Of a stretch of 64,000 bases of DNA, positions 33,101 through 43,114 are shown piece by piece. Positions within the stretch are counted from its first letter, which is position 1, and each line of letters opens with the position of its first letter. The stretch comes from Pleomorphomonas sp. PLEO (GTDB lineage Bacteria > Pseudomonadota > Alphaproteobacteria > Rhizobiales > Pleomorphomonadaceae). The position numbers and the translations under genes were made by a program. Below the pieces are notes generated by a model that searched no databases, was not told where the DNA came from, and saw only the letters and a list, made by a program, of their open reading frames with translations. The stretch lies in NCBI RefSeq assembly GCF_041320595.1, contig NZ_CP166625.1, positions 4,772,001 to 4,836,000 on the forward strand. The letters run 5' to 3'.

Positions 33101-35412
33101 TTCTCGTTGCTCGGTGCGCTAGCGCCGGCGCGGGTAACCGGGCGTTCAAGCAACGAATAGCCGTGGAGCGCATCCACCTCGCTAATGAGTACGGGCTGCG
33201 CGCCCGGCCAAGTCATAGTGACATCGGGGCACGCGGGATAGCGAAGGTTGCGCGAGAGCTCCTCGAAGAACAGCGCGCCGCCGTCGGCGAACTCGGGAGC
33301 TTGTGGAGCAAACAGCGCTTCGAGCGCGCGACGAAACTTTGCGAGCTGGGAGTGGAGCGCCTCGAGGCGCAGCGGATGCCACGGGCAAAGGATGACCGAT
33401 GAGCGAGCGCTGGTCGCGCCTTGGATCGGTGCCACGCCAATTTCGAACAAGGGTCGCAGCAGGCCTTCCACCACGATCGGGTGACCGGCAAGGTGTGCAC
33501 AGACGGCTTCGATGAGCGCGCCGTAGGCCTGCGCCTGAGCGGTCAGTGACGGCGAATGGACGCCGAGCGAAGTCCAGTCGGCGAGCGCGGCTTTATAGGC
33601 CTGCTCAAAAGCGTCGAAAGCGCTGGCGAGCTGATCGGCCGCGCCCATCTCAAGCACACCAGCCTTGCGAGCCTCGCCGAGCGCCCGCCGCCAGTTCAGC
33701 GCAAGCGATTCGCAACGCGAACTCGCAGGCACGAACGACCCGCGATTGCGTTGGGCAGCCGGGTCGAGCCCCGAAAGATCCCGCAGATTGATCCCGGCTT
33801 GACCGCCGCGGGCGCGCTGCCTATAGCCAGCAGAACACCGCACGAACGTGGTTCGCGCTCTGTTGTCTTGCAGGCGCTCAAGGTCGTTCGCGAGGCCGAT
33901 GCCTACGGCGTCTAGCGATCCTTCCCATACTAGCCGAATCGAGGCACCACTACTGCCATCTTCCTCTACGCGCACCTTGAAACGCAACTGCCGCGCCTTG
34001 CGCGCGGTACTCTGCGCGCCCCGCCGCCGGCCAGCGATCTCTTCGGCGAACTTGTCATGGCGAAACGCAAGCACGCGCTTGAAGCTCACCAAGCCTTCGA
34101 GAGCCGCCTCGAGCCCGCGATAACGCGCGGCGAACATCGCGCAGATATCCTCGTTGAGCGAAAGAAAGGCTCGCTTCTCGTCCTCCACTGCCTCGACTAC
34201 TAGAGTCTGTCGCCCAGGGGCGGCCGGGCGATAGAGCCGGCGCACGCATTGAAGCAGCCCCTCGATAATATCAGTACAAGGGACTTCAGGACCGAAAATA
34301 AATCGGTCCCACAATGCAGCAAGTCGCGGTTCCTGACGAATCTCGACAATGTGGTCGCTGTAGAACTCTTCGTCTCGCTCATCCTTACTCGGGTTTCGGC
34401 CGCGCTCATCGGCGAGCTCGTCAAGATAACGCCACTCGTTCTGGGTTAACCGATCTTCACGCACCAGCTTGTAGAAAGCCCGGGTCTCTGCGCCGATCGA
34501 TTTGGCATCGGCACGCTGCGCCTCCTCGAAGAATGGTCGAACATCGGGCCAGTCGAGCTCGAATGGAGCGAAGGACGCAGGACCGATACCCGGCGGCGCA
34601 TCGACATAAGCGGCTAGCACGGCATAAACGCTGCCCGGCAGGACCGTGGACATGCCGTCGAGTTTTTCGCGCAGCCGCGTGGTGGAAAAGGGAGTCTGAC
34701 TTTGATCGCGCTTGTAGACGTAACAATCGCGCTTCCAGTGCGCAACGAAGCGCGTGCGCCACTGCGAATAATGACCGCGCTTTGCGGGCGAAATATCGTC
34801 GAATAGCTGGTCGAAGCGTGGAAGATGCAATTTCGGGAGTGCACTGCCGAGCGCGGCAGGCAAGGGGGCGCCGGCGCGGAGATTGCCTGCCACGGCCACA
34901 AGATAGTCGGCCAACTGGCGCATCGATACGCGGTCGAGCTCCACCAGCGCCTTAATTGCGGCACGCCATTGTATCGCACGGTCTTCGTCGAGAATCTCGG
35001 CGGCTGCGCCGCTATGACCAAACCAGAGGTCGAGATGATCGAGTGAAAGCAGAGTACCCGCGTCGAGTGGTTCCACTTGCGAAAGAGATTGCGCCTGTGA
35101 TTCATCGAGCAGCACTAGCAGCCGCGCTTCCTTGTCGCATTCGGCGTGACGCAGATCGGTGGTGTTGATTTCGGTAAGGTGCTCGGGCGCGATTCCCTCT
35201 ACATCGGCAAAGGCATAAGCCGGGAGGCAGATGTCTAGCCGCTGGCATAGGCCCTTGTCCTCCTGGATGGCAAGGACGATCGCCGCCATCTCGGCATGCT
35301 CGAGGCCATAGAGGACATAGCGGGCTGTGCCGCGATCCTGGAACGCGCGATCCATCCCTGCACGGATGATGTCGCGACCCACGCGGCCGATGAGGTTCAG
35401 ACCATCGATCAC
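30166..35412 (-). CDS. sspH: Large FtsK-like ATPase, restriction component (SspH/DptH-like)
   Basis: A 1748-residue protein. The C-terminal 230 residues are an FtsK/SpoIIIE-type translocase ATPase: Walker A GSTGSGKS near residue 1520, Walker B-like IILIDPKAG, LIHDEFADWM and the arginine-rich FAAQRPDAS segment. The N-terminal 1200 residues are unique to DptH/SspH-type proteins; an acidic patch and VTEAKFVS near residue 1175 resemble a nuclease-like core, but this is uncertain. Family knowledge: DptH/SspH partners with F and G to restrict unmodified DNA. It follows the G gene with a 1-bp gap and overlaps sspA. Length fits the family. Confidence 0.8.
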   Translation of the reverse strand: MIDGLNLIGRVGRDIIRAGMDRAFQDRGTARYVLYGLEHAEMAAIVLAIQEDKGLCQRLDICLPAYAFADVEGIAPEHLTEINTTDLRHAECDKEARLLVLLDESQAQSLSQVEPLDAGTLLSLDHLDLWFGHSGAAAEILDEDRAIQWRAAIKALVELDRVSMRQLADYLVAVAGNLRAGAPLPAALGSALPKLHLPRFDQLFDDISPAKRGHYSQWRTRFVAHWKRDCYVYKRDQSQTPFSTTRLREKLDGMSTVLPGSVYAVLAAYVDAPPGIGPASFAPFELDWPDVRPFFEEAQRADAKSIGAETRAFYKLVREDRLTQNEWRYLDELADERGRNPSKDERDEEFYSDHIVEIRQEPRLAALWDRFIFGPEVPCTDIIEGLLQCVRRLYRPAAPGRQTLVVEAVEDEKRAFLSLNEDICAMFAARYRGLEAALEGLVSFKRVLAFRHDKFAEEIAGRRRGAQSTARKARQLRFKVRVEEDGSSGASIRLVWEGSLDAVGIGLANDLERLQDNRARTTFVRCSAGYRQRARGGQAGINLRDLSGLDPAAQRNRGSFVPASSRCESLALNWRRALGEARKAGVLEMGAADQLASAFDAFEQAYKAALADWTSLGVHSPSLTAQAQAYGALIEAVCAHLAGHPIVVEGLLRPLFEIGVAPIQGATSARSSVILCPWHPLRLEALHSQLAKFRRALEALFAPQAPEFADGGALFFEELSRNLRYPACPDVTMTWPGAQPVLISEVDALHGYSLLERPVTRAGASAPSNENVLPTARQIADLAQVYLQLQPHERDNLSIVLFNCDAAALPQAVVDAVRKDAEKEGEEAMCQVVLRHTDGKQLRALYQQLVHRELQQDGLHASEAARDFMSRLRISILVNEQRPSQTSEGPPFDIVFCHDVISRQAELGWSDVPRIERPAIDIDPAQWSRRKAIGRFDRDAVLHLTCPVQTRAGWNYLDGLAVLTDAGLALAARERGFCRVPDRRTVLQSDETRQVLDETHRLGTWVVNFDDLLDRRQLLNSGISVICYKHATGSNRSLIISSKASDTLLRATLCSRLRGVDANYDSETAGALAGRLIDDANSVSGDIVLRAARRGTSAGELIGVVLSKYLVDHELGARPRAWLFLDDYASWLGQVEGRMADLLCLAPSTDIDGNRFLDVIVTEAKFVSTTKLRDKADHSQIQLKASLRRFEKALAADGEPADAAIWRARLAEMLQDAQRDGTSLDPSWRTAIRDGECTIRVAGYSHVFSHGFADAEIGSADHVIGVEGTQSGYQERFTPATVREIMRTYADNRDPTPLRKQLGAILLNETLERRRPQQTQAPSIPDPACASELTEPVTPFGSGKVSEAAVPPPILDFAPGADATQTSRSSLDFRALLQLWAQDRPSQESDTLWLDDTAQRCRAALLRYGMSARLEQRVLTPNAALLRFRGSDDLTVAKVENKREELESTHGLELIGVRAEPGFVVVSIKRPHRMTLGLPEVWASWETRNDAANARLLIAIKEDDGSPLFLEPEPAPHTLVAGSTGSGKSILIQNIILGIAATNRPDQARIILIDPKAGVDYFAFETLPHLDGPIIDREEDALTRLDTLVAEMQRRYSLFKEARVSNIAAYNKAASEPLPLIWLIHDEFADWMQLDSYRAGVEAAVNRLGVKARAAGIYLIFAAQRPDASVFPMQLRSNLGNRLILRVDSAGTSDLSLGIKNGGAERLLGKGHLAAIIGGGTTPIYAQVPFIDTDRLEQLVAVLVRDLG

Positions 35413-35413
35413 G

Positions 35414-36982
35414 TCAGCGCTCCACCGAGAAGGGATTTACAACATAGGCGCAGCCGTCTGACAGACGCTGCAACAGCCCCATACTGGCGAGCCGCGCCTC
35501 AAGTCGAGCACGGTTGCGTTCGAATGCCGCGGCGTCGAATTCGACAGGGTCGAGCGCGGCGCGTGCTTCGGTCTCACCGAATACAAGGCCATAGTGTTCG
35601 TGGAGGTCGGCGAGAAAGCGTTTGAATTCGAGACGCTGGGCGACACGGGTTATGACCAGCGTCTTGAGCAGCGCATCATTGGGCGCGTAGCGCATGCGGT
35701 TAGTGCCACGCGACGAGGCGAGACCGATTTGCCGTGAATAGCTGCTGTGAACCCGCCCAGCCCCCACCTCATGTTTTTCTTCCACTTCGCGGCGAAGATT
35801 GGCGATGAGGTCGTGAGGCGCGGCGCCGCGGCTTGCTTGATCACGGTAATGGAAGCGCGCCTCGATCAGGTCTGAGGCGCGATCGGCGCGTTCCTGATCA
35901 GAGACGTCGTCATTTAGCAGCGCCACCCATTCCGGTTCCTCCACAAACCTGTCGATCGCCGCATCGAGCGCACGCAGTGTCAGGCTGTCATTATCCTGAT
36001 AAGAGATGATCGAGCGCTGGCGCACGAATTCCCGCTTTAGTGCGATGAGCTCGCATACCAGTGGAGGCCGCACGGCACGCCCTGCCAGCGCCGCAGCAGT
36101 CTCGAGCTGATAGAGGACCACGTGGAACGCCCCTATTGGGACGAGATGCGCAAACGCATCCTGCGCGGGAAGGTCCAGCGCGAAAATCGCGAGCCAGTCC
36201 TCCGCCAATCGATTGAACGCGGGATGTTGTCGGTAGGGGAGATAAGTCTCGCCCTTCTGGTCACGGTTGGGATCATCGTCGCTAGGTGCGGAAAGCCGCG
36301 CGATCAGCTGGTTCTTGGGCTGAGTGGGATCGAACAGCGCGGCGAACGGCGCGCGGAGGTCGGCGCCGCGCTCGGCGCGACTCGCCATCATGTAAAGGAT
36401 TTCCCCGGTGCGGCCAAAATTGTTGAAGTCGGCACTGACGGCGCCAGTCTTCTCGTTATAAATGGCGTCGCTGAAGAGCGCGTCCACGCCGAATGGGAAG
36501 ATGAAGCGCGACGAGCTGCGGCGGTTCGATTCATTCTCAAGTGTGGTCTGACGCACCAGACCCACCAATTCGGCGAAGTCGCGAAAGCTGCTGAAGCGGT
36601 CGCGCAGGTAGCCAAAATCGGTGCCGGCGCTCAGGCCCTGCATCGTTTCGAGCCATTCGGCCCATTGGCTCTCGCTGTCAACGGGCGCTGCTGCGATCCG
36701 CTCAATTTCATCATTGGTGAAGAGGATGGCACGCAAGCCCAAGCGGAAGCGCATCTTGTAGGGATGGAGCGTGTCGGGCGCACGCGGCGCGAAGGCTGTC
36801 TCGGCATCGGTGCGATGAAAGGCCTCCGCTACGTTCAAAAATTCCAGGAACAGCAGCCATGGCGTCTGGCGGGGCCACAGGCGGTGGCCGAACAGCGCTT
36901 CTTCCAACCAGACGGTGCTTTGTCCAGGCGCGCCCGATGCACTGGCCACATTGGCCCGATTGCCTTGCGCCAGAAAGTTCAT
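35414..36982 (-). CDS. sspG: SspG/DptG-like restriction component
   Basis: A 522-residue protein with no enzymatic motif that I can name. Assignment rests on its place between the F-type ATPase gene (4-bp ATGA overlap) and the H-type translocase gene (1-bp gap), on its size, and on a general resemblance to DptG-like proteins. The N-terminus (WLEEALFGHRLWPRQTPWLL) is Trp-rich. The C-terminal 120 residues look like a winged-helix/helical region (ALLKTLVITRVAQRLEFKRF). It probably bridges F and H in the restriction complex. Confidence 0.7.
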   Translation of the reverse strand: MNFLAQGNRANVASASGAPGQSTVWLEEALFGHRLWPRQTPWLLFLEFLNVAEAFHRTDAETAFAPRAPDTLHPYKMRFRLGLRAILFTNDEIERIAAAPVDSESQWAEWLETMQGLSAGTDFGYLRDRFSSFRDFAELVGLVRQTTLENESNRRSSSRFIFPFGVDALFSDAIYNEKTGAVSADFNNFGRTGEILYMMASRAERGADLRAPFAALFDPTQPKNQLIARLSAPSDDDPNRDQKGETYLPYRQHPAFNRLAEDWLAIFALDLPAQDAFAHLVPIGAFHVVLYQLETAAALAGRAVRPPLVCELIALKREFVRQRSIISYQDNDSLTLRALDAAIDRFVEEPEWVALLNDDVSDQERADRASDLIEARFHYRDQASRGAAPHDLIANLRREVEEKHEVGAGRVHSSYSRQIGLASSRGTNRMRYAPNDALLKTLVITRVAQRLEFKRFLADLHEHYGLVFGETEARAALDPVEFDAAAFERNRARLEARLASMGLLQRLSDGCAYVVNPFSVER

Positions 36983-38838
36983 AGCCGCATCCCAAGCTGC
37001 CTCGTGGCGAGCGCGCCATCTGGGCCGGTAGTTAGGATCGATAGCGGCACCGAACGACCCTGGTTGATCCGGTAGAAGTCAGAAAGCACTCGAGTTTTGA
37101 ATGAGATTATATCCTCATAATATTCTTTCGAGAAGCTTGAAGGCAGAGCGCCGTTTGCCACGCGCATCAGAAATTCGAACCGCATCAGAGTAAGCGGCAG
37201 CGCGGCGTCGTGATCCTGGCGCAGATGGACATGCAGGACTGGAACATGGCGATCAGGATCGAAGCTTATGCGCAGTCCTGCACCGTGAAAATCGACTTCG
37301 ATCGGAACGTCACTGAGATAGAGATCGCTCACTCGTGCGGTGGTGAAGTCTAGGCCAGTGGTGAGATAGAGCCGGTCGAGAGAGCCGGCAAGCATGCCGG
37401 TCCAGACACGGTTCATCCCCTGGACAAGCCGGGCAAGTAGAGTCGGATTGATAGCGCGGTTCGCGCGCAAGGGAGCGAGCAATTGGCTTCGATAGGCGCC
37501 GGCCGACTGGAAGACACTTAACTGCCAAGGATCAAACCTCGGATCCTCCTCGGTCAGTCGGAAGAATAATCGCCGACGCTCCGCGATCAGGCCGTCATGG
37601 AACTCAACTGCCGCGCTGCGGTCATCCTCGGCCTCAAGATAGGCTTCGCGCAGCCGTTCGAACCCTGGGTTGGCGCCATACTGCGTGTCGTCGGCTAGCA
37701 GCCGTTGATAATGCGGCTGGAAATTGCTGTCGTTCTGTCCGAACACTAGAAGATTATCGAGTGCATTGCTCGTCTCGAGACCGATGCGAAACCCGGTTAG
37801 GAAGCGAAAGACTGCGAAGCGCTCGCGCTGCGCTTCGGTAAGATTGGCGCCGAGCAGATTGTCGTAAAGACACGCATCATGATGCCGGCCGTCGCGCACC
37901 ATGTCGCGAAGTGCATCGGGGCGTGCCAACCCGTCGCCGCCCTTGTAGCCAAGCAAACTGTTTACGAGGAGCAGAAGGATCTCGCGGATTGAGACGTGAA
38001 AGCCATTGCTGTCGCACAACTCGCCGAGCGCCTGCAGCCGTTCTCGGATGCGCGGTTCATGGAGTAGCTGAAAGTTTCTCGTGAGGGGCGACGCGGAGCT
38101 AAACGCAGGGTCGCTCGCCTCGTCGTCAAAACAGACCCATTCCGCGCGGTCGAGTAGGCAATCGAGCGCGCGTTCCAGCAACACTCGCGTCGACATGCGG
38201 CTCAGATTGAGAAACAGTAACGCTGCGCCCGCCTGGCTGCGGTGGTCGCGAGTGAGCAGCACCTCGATCAGGGGTTTGAGCCGCGTGTCGGCGCCATTCG
38301 GCAGTGAATTGAATGCTTGGATCAACTTGCCGTCATTGGCGGCGAGCACGAAATACTCGCGTGGCTCAGGATCAAACACCGACTGCGCGAAGCGGTCGAG
38401 CAAGTCAATCTGCCCAGGCATCCAGGGCTGGTGTTGTTCGGGCGTAAATCCGCTGAATTCAAAGATGAAGTGAAGTGTACGCTGGCCATCCGGCGTATCG
38501 AGCGCAACCTTACCGTAATTTCTGCGATCCCGCCCGGCCTTTCGACTCTCGTCACCGGTCAGCCGGTACCACAGCTCGTTGCACAGGCTTGTTTTTCCAT
38601 CGCCTGCGGTGCCCGTCAGGATAACGTTGGTGAGCCGCCCCTCTGCCGGCACGATCGCTCTCGCGAGCATTTCCGCCTCGGGATGCTTGAAGGCAAGCGG
38701 ATCTACGCCGTGAGCGTACGCCTGCAGCGACACGGTCTCGGCGTACATGCCTTCGATCTTGTTGATCGGACCGTAGCTGCGCAGAAATGAAATCCAGCGC
38801 TCGCCCGGCGTGGCATGCCCTCGAGATAAATTGCTCAT
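36979..38838 (-). CDS. sspF: SspF/DptF-like P-loop ATPase, restriction component
   Basis: A 619-residue ATPase. Walker A is LTGTAGDGKTSL at about residues 75-85, a Walker-B-like GAALLFLNLSRMS lies near 205, and the remainder is helical, as in DptF. It is expected to act with the G and H proteins to restrict DNA lacking phosphorothioate. The ATG at 38,838 overlaps the TGA of the PAPS-reductase-like gene by 4 bp. The reading frame open to 38,955 would run antisense-like through that gene and is not used. Confidence 0.8.
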   Translation of the reverse strand: MSNLSRGHATPGERWISFLRSYGPINKIEGMYAETVSLQAYAHGVDPLAFKHPEAEMLARAIVPAEGRLTNVILTGTAGDGKTSLCNELWYRLTGDESRKAGRDRRNYGKVALDTPDGQRTLHFIFEFSGFTPEQHQPWMPGQIDLLDRFAQSVFDPEPREYFVLAANDGKLIQAFNSLPNGADTRLKPLIEVLLTRDHRSQAGAALLFLNLSRMSTRVLLERALDCLLDRAEWVCFDDEASDPAFSSASPLTRNFQLLHEPRIRERLQALGELCDSNGFHVSIREILLLLVNSLLGYKGGDGLARPDALRDMVRDGRHHDACLYDNLLGANLTEAQRERFAVFRFLTGFRIGLETSNALDNLLVFGQNDSNFQPHYQRLLADDTQYGANPGFERLREAYLEAEDDRSAAVEFHDGLIAERRRLFFRLTEEDPRFDPWQLSVFQSAGAYRSQLLAPLRANRAINPTLLARLVQGMNRVWTGMLAGSLDRLYLTTGLDFTTARVSDLYLSDVPIEVDFHGAGLRISFDPDRHVPVLHVHLRQDHDAALPLTLMRFEFLMRVANGALPSSFSKEYYEDIISFKTRVLSDFYRINQGRSVPLSILTTGPDGALATRQLGMRL

Positions 38839-39653
38839 AGTTGGCAAATCATGCAGCCCTCGCGTGATGTGGGCTCGGTCTCCAGGCCGCCCAGCACGTC
38901 GACAAGCGGTCGCTGGGTGCGCCGCGCGCGTTTGCGCTCCTGGCTGCGTTCCCAATTCTCCTCAATCGCCGCCATACGCTCGGGCCGCTCGAGCTGATCT
39001 AGCGGCTCGTCGGTCCAATAAAAGACTTGGCCGTTAACGCGGTTAGGCTTCTCATAGGCCTTGGCCTGCTCGAACAGCTCAGGATAATGCTGCTTTAGGC
39101 GTACCCACTCGATCTTCTGCTGATAGAAGCAGAAGAAGCAGCCCGAGCGGGTCCGACCCCACTCAGTATAGGGTGGCATGCCAAGTCCAGAATCGGTCAA
39201 GATGCGCACCACGCCTGCATAGTCGATCCCATCGTCGCGAAACGGAAAGACCGCACGGATATTAGGCTTGTGGCTGATGTAGCCCACTCGATCTTCATCG
39301 GCTCGAATGCCGACATAATTGATACAGGGCTCGTCGCCGATATAGGCTTCGAACGGCTTAAGCTTGAGGTAATCGGTGCACCAGCGCCGCCGCCCGGAGG
39401 GAAGCACGCCCCCCTTGGTGCGAAGGATGTCGTCGAACCCTTGACGCGTCGTAGTGCGGATTACGCGTTGCCCTAAATAGGATTCGAGCCGCTCAATATA
39501 GGCAACCGTGTCGGGCAGCTCCTTGCCTGTATCATGGAAGATATATTCCATATTGGGCACGCGGTCGCGCAAGTGGATGGCAAGCGCTGTGCTGTCCTTG
39601 CCGCCCGAAAGGCTCAGAATATGGCGAACCGAGGGGCCGTCCCAATTGATCAC
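38835..39653 (-). CDS. sspD: PAPS-reductase-family ATP pyrophosphatase (SspD/DndC-like)
   Basis: A 272-residue ATP-pyrophosphatase-fold protein. The PP-loop is LSLSGGKDSTALAIHL at residues 14-29. Cysteines placed to bind an Fe-S cluster or persulfide are in RRWCTDYLK, SGCFFCFYQ and the C-terminal GCMICQL. It would adenylate the DNA backbone phosphate and exchange sulfur delivered by the desulfurase. It overlaps the C gene upstream and the F gene downstream by 4 bp each, so B, C, D and F are translationally linked. Confidence 0.85.
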   Translation of the reverse strand: MINWDGPSVRHILSLSGGKDSTALAIHLRDRVPNMEYIFHDTGKELPDTVAYIERLESYLGQRVIRTTTRQGFDDILRTKGGVLPSGRRRWCTDYLKLKPFEAYIGDEPCINYVGIRADEDRVGYISHKPNIRAVFPFRDDGIDYAGVVRILTDSGLGMPPYTEWGRTRSGCFFCFYQQKIEWVRLKQHYPELFEQAKAYEKPNRVNGQVFYWTDEPLDQLERPERMAAIEENWERSQERKRARRTQRPLVDVLGGLETEPTSREGCMICQL

Positions 39654-42600
39654 GATGTCGACCCTGTTTTTGGTGAAGTCTCTACGTCTGCGTCTTCGTC
39701 GCCCGCGGCGGCCAGAAGCAACCGCGCAGCCGCAATCCGTCCGATCCGACCTGTGCGCTCCAGCAGCGGGGCGAGTTCAGTCTCGGCGTGCTTGATTGCG
39801 GTTTCCTGCTCGGCAGTGGTGCGGAAGATCCGCTCAATCTGACGTCCATCGGCGCAGGTCACTGCGATCCGATAGGCACTGTCGTCATCGCCCTGGCCCG
39901 GGAAGTGGATTGTCTCCACCTGACGGAAGCGCCGGGTGAAGAAGGTGAGCCGCTGGTGAAATTCCTCTTCGTCGCTGTCGGTCCAGCGTTCGGGCGGCTT
40001 GCGGGCCACAAAGCTAGCAATCGACTCGAGCCAAGCGGGGTCGTCGAGCTTTTCATCGGCGAGCCGCAGCACGAACGCGCGCAGTTCAGGTTCCACCAGC
40101 GCGGGGACAAGCGCACGCCCGCGTAGCAGGACTGGCGGGCGTAGCTTTTCCAACTCCTCATCGGTCTCAAGCGTCGCGCCGAGCGCAGCAGCGAGGCGCT
40201 TGAGAAGGAGTGGATAGGCGTCGCGCAGTTCGCGGATCGCCCCGGCCATTGCCTTCACATAGCGGGCCACCGCCTCGCTTCCAGGAAGCGTTTGCAGGCT
40301 AATAGCTTCGAGATCGAACGCCTTGGGAAGATCAGTGAACAGCAGGGCGCTTGGGTCGCGTCCGCTGAGCAGAGCGCTGCGCGCAGCAAGCGTCGCGGGG
40401 GACAGACGGCGGGTTCGACGCGAATGGTCAGGGAGCTGTTTGCCGACGAAGGCCATCAGCGGCCGAACGATGTCGAGCAACGCCGGACGTTCGCTTAGCC
40501 GGGTCTCGAGCGCCATGCCAAGCTGGACATAAAGCTCAGCCCGCACCCCCTCGATCGCACAATGCTGAAACTCGAAGTGCTCGGGCTCTTTGGTGATGCG
40601 GGTAAATTCGGGACCGCCCACCTGCTCGAGATAAGTACCGTCCTCATAGACTGCGGTTTCGTGCCAGTTTGCACGCAGATAGATTGCGACCACCAGAGGG
40701 ATGAGCCCGTCACGCATGCCAAAATCCGCACCGCGCAGGTGGGTTGCCAGTACTTCATAGCCCACTGGCTTGTCCGCGGTCTTGAGGATTTGCGCGATTG
40801 CGTTGAGTGAAGGCGCGAAATTGAGCCGGTCCTCATCCCCTTCCGGGATGCGAACTTCCCACCGGCCCCGACGCTGAACATGGATACCGCCCTTCTGCAG
40901 CACAGACAGATAGATCGCGCGCTCGGGTGGGGTGTTCTCACTTGGCAGGCCGAGGCCGGGCTGATCGGCGTTGGTAGCGAGCGCTTCGATCAGCAGACTG
41001 CGCGCGCGCGCAGCAGCCGTGCTCAAGGTCCGGCGATTGATGAGCTCGTTGCTGACCCGTGGGCACAGCGAGAAGGCGCGATCGCACAGATCGGAGAGAT
41101 GCGAGATAAAGCTACGCGACGAGGCGAACTGGCGCTCACCATCACGATCGCGCCATCGAATGCCGGCCGCAGCGCTGCCGCGTACATCGAGCAGGCCGCC
41201 GAGAGTGCGGGCGAGACGTTCCTCGGCGAGTGTGAGCTGCCGCGAAACCTCAGTGCGGGCGATGCGGTCGCCGGCCAACGCCGGGACATGATCTCGCACC
41301 CAGCGCCAAGCGAGCACATCGCGCAGGAGCGGGTCTAAACCAGCCGTGGGGCGCGGCAGACCTACGACCGTCGTTTTGGGAAGGGTGCAGTGCGAAAGCC
41401 GGTTCCAGGCATCTTCGCGCGCCTGCTCGGTGGCGGAGAGCAGCAGTACAACTCGTCCATCTGGAGCATGTGTGTTGGGTTCGATTGCCGCTTGGACCTC
41501 ATCTTCGAAACGAGCGCTGTCGAGGCAGATAAGCTCGAAATGTCGAAGCGCACCGCGCTCGACATAATGGCGCCGCGCGACGATAGGATCGGTGCGCACC
41601 AGCCGCTTCAAATGGTCGAACGTCTTGTCGATCGGACCGATCGACCGTTCGGCCGCAGCAAAGGCCTGGTCTAGATCAACACTGGTATGCGGCCACAGAC
41701 ACAAAGCGCCTGCGGCACCGCGATCATAAAGGATGCGCGCTTCATGCGAGAGCCGTGTGATCGCCGCCATGCCGCGGTCGTTCGCACGCTTGTCTACACC
41801 GGCCACAGCGAGGAGCACCGCCTCGCGCGTGGGGGCGAGCGATGGGTCATCGATGAGGTTGAGGAGTGCCACCGTCTTGAGCACGGCCTCCTCGTCCTCC
41901 GAGCGCGTCTCGGCCGAGCGTAAGATCTCCCGAATTTGATTCCAGCGTGTGGCTTGCGCGCCCGAGCCGAGCAGGCTGGCGAAATTGGCGGTGATATAGT
42001 CGTAGAAATCGTGCAGCCGATACGGTCTGAAACCGTCTACTGGCCGCTGGGCATGCGCCATGAGCCCAAACGGCTCATTGGAGGAGAGAAAGCCGAACAG
42101 CGACCGCTCATTTTGGCCGAAGCGCCGCATTGCTCGGCTGATCACGGGCAGCACGGTCGCATCGAGTGGAAGCAATGCCGGTGCAAGGTCGACCATCGGG
42201 GCCCGGCTGACGCCGCTGCCATACCAGTTCAGGTCGAGCGCGCTCGCCATGGTGCGCTCAGCAGCACGCACTAACTGCGCAGAACAAGCGTTGACATCCA
42301 CGTCTAGCGCGGCGGCGATTAGCGTTGCGGCCTGCTCGAGAGGCGGTGAGAACACCACCTCCTCGTAACGGCCCGCCACTTTCTCCCACTCGCGGCGATG
42401 CACGCTGGTCAGCTGCCTCGCATACCCGGCAATAGCCTGATGCACAATCGCAACCACCATCACCGGCTGATCACCACTGCGTGCAGCGAACTCGGCTAGA
42501 TGTTGCAGAAGATAGGTATCGTCCGTCTCATTCTGGGCTGCGGCGAATTCCAGATTCTTGCCAAGTTCATCGAGAATTACGAGTAGGCCAGCCGCTTTGC

Positions 42601-43114
42601 CGTCCGCGATAAGCGCGGCGCGTAGCGCGTCCAGCGCCATCACCACATTAGGTGGTTCGGGTGCCGCATTGAGCGCGATGTCAAGAGTGCGTGGGATGTG
42701 CACGAAGCATCGCTTAGCCGTGGCGCGCAACGCGCGCAGCACGCTTTGGCCTACTGGCTCGCGCTCGCCTACCACGAGCACAGGCTCAAGCCGCCGCGTG
42801 GCGCTATAGTCCTGTAACTCTTGGGGCAGCAGCTTTTTCTCGGCCAGCCCAAGCCGCACGAGCGCCAGTGCGAAGCTCGACTTACCCGAGCCATAGTCGC
42901 CGGTCAGCCGCCAAGCGCGTTGCGTCGAGCCACTGCGAAAACCGTCGGACAACCGTTGTGCGGTGGCGCGTATGAACGGCGTCACCACATAATAGAGACT
43001 GGCGTGGGGGTCGGCGAAATCGCGCTCGATTTGTACTGAGCGCAGGTGGTGCGGGCGCACCTGCAGCAGGGCCGCGAAGCGTGGGTCCGGGAGGCGGGTT
43101 CCGGCATCAAGCAT
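39650..43114 (-). CDS. sspC: Large P-loop ATPase of the modification complex (SspC-like)
   Basis: An 1154-residue ATPase. Walker A is TGDYGSGKSSFALALVRL with K78, and a Walker-B-like LLVILDELGKNLEF lies near residues 188-201. The middle and C-terminal parts are helical without other motifs I can name, except a possible winged-helix near 790-830. It sits between the DUF4007 and PP-loop genes, the order B-C-D known for Ssp modification complexes, and overlaps both neighbours. It is presumed to load or remodel DNA for nicking and sulfur insertion. Confidence 0.75.
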   Translation of the reverse strand: MLDAGTRLPDPRFAALLQVRPHHLRSVQIERDFADPHASLYYVVTPFIRATAQRLSDGFRSGSTQRAWRLTGDYGSGKSSFALALVRLGLAEKKLLPQELQDYSATRRLEPVLVVGEREPVGQSVLRALRATAKRCFVHIPRTLDIALNAAPEPPNVVMALDALRAALIADGKAAGLLVILDELGKNLEFAAAQNETDDTYLLQHLAEFAARSGDQPVMVVAIVHQAIAGYARQLTSVHRREWEKVAGRYEEVVFSPPLEQAATLIAAALDVDVNACSAQLVRAAERTMASALDLNWYGSGVSRAPMVDLAPALLPLDATVLPVISRAMRRFGQNERSLFGFLSSNEPFGLMAHAQRPVDGFRPYRLHDFYDYITANFASLLGSGAQATRWNQIREILRSAETRSEDEEAVLKTVALLNLIDDPSLAPTREAVLLAVAGVDKRANDRGMAAITRLSHEARILYDRGAAGALCLWPHTSVDLDQAFAAAERSIGPIDKTFDHLKRLVRTDPIVARRHYVERGALRHFELICLDSARFEDEVQAAIEPNTHAPDGRVVLLLSATEQAREDAWNRLSHCTLPKTTVVGLPRPTAGLDPLLRDVLAWRWVRDHVPALAGDRIARTEVSRQLTLAEERLARTLGGLLDVRGSAAAGIRWRDRDGERQFASSRSFISHLSDLCDRAFSLCPRVSNELINRRTLSTAAARARSLLIEALATNADQPGLGLPSENTPPERAIYLSVLQKGGIHVQRRGRWEVRIPEGDEDRLNFAPSLNAIAQILKTADKPVGYEVLATHLRGADFGMRDGLIPLVVAIYLRANWHETAVYEDGTYLEQVGGPEFTRITKEPEHFEFQHCAIEGVRAELYVQLGMALETRLSERPALLDIVRPLMAFVGKQLPDHSRRTRRLSPATLAARSALLSGRDPSALLFTDLPKAFDLEAISLQTLPGSEAVARYVKAMAGAIRELRDAYPLLLKRLAAALGATLETDEELEKLRPPVLLRGRALVPALVEPELRAFVLRLADEKLDDPAWLESIASFVARKPPERWTDSDEEEFHQRLTFFTRRFRQVETIHFPGQGDDDSAYRIAVTCADGRQIERIFRTTAEQETAIKHAETELAPLLERTGRIGRIAAARLLLAAAGDEDADVETSPKTGSTS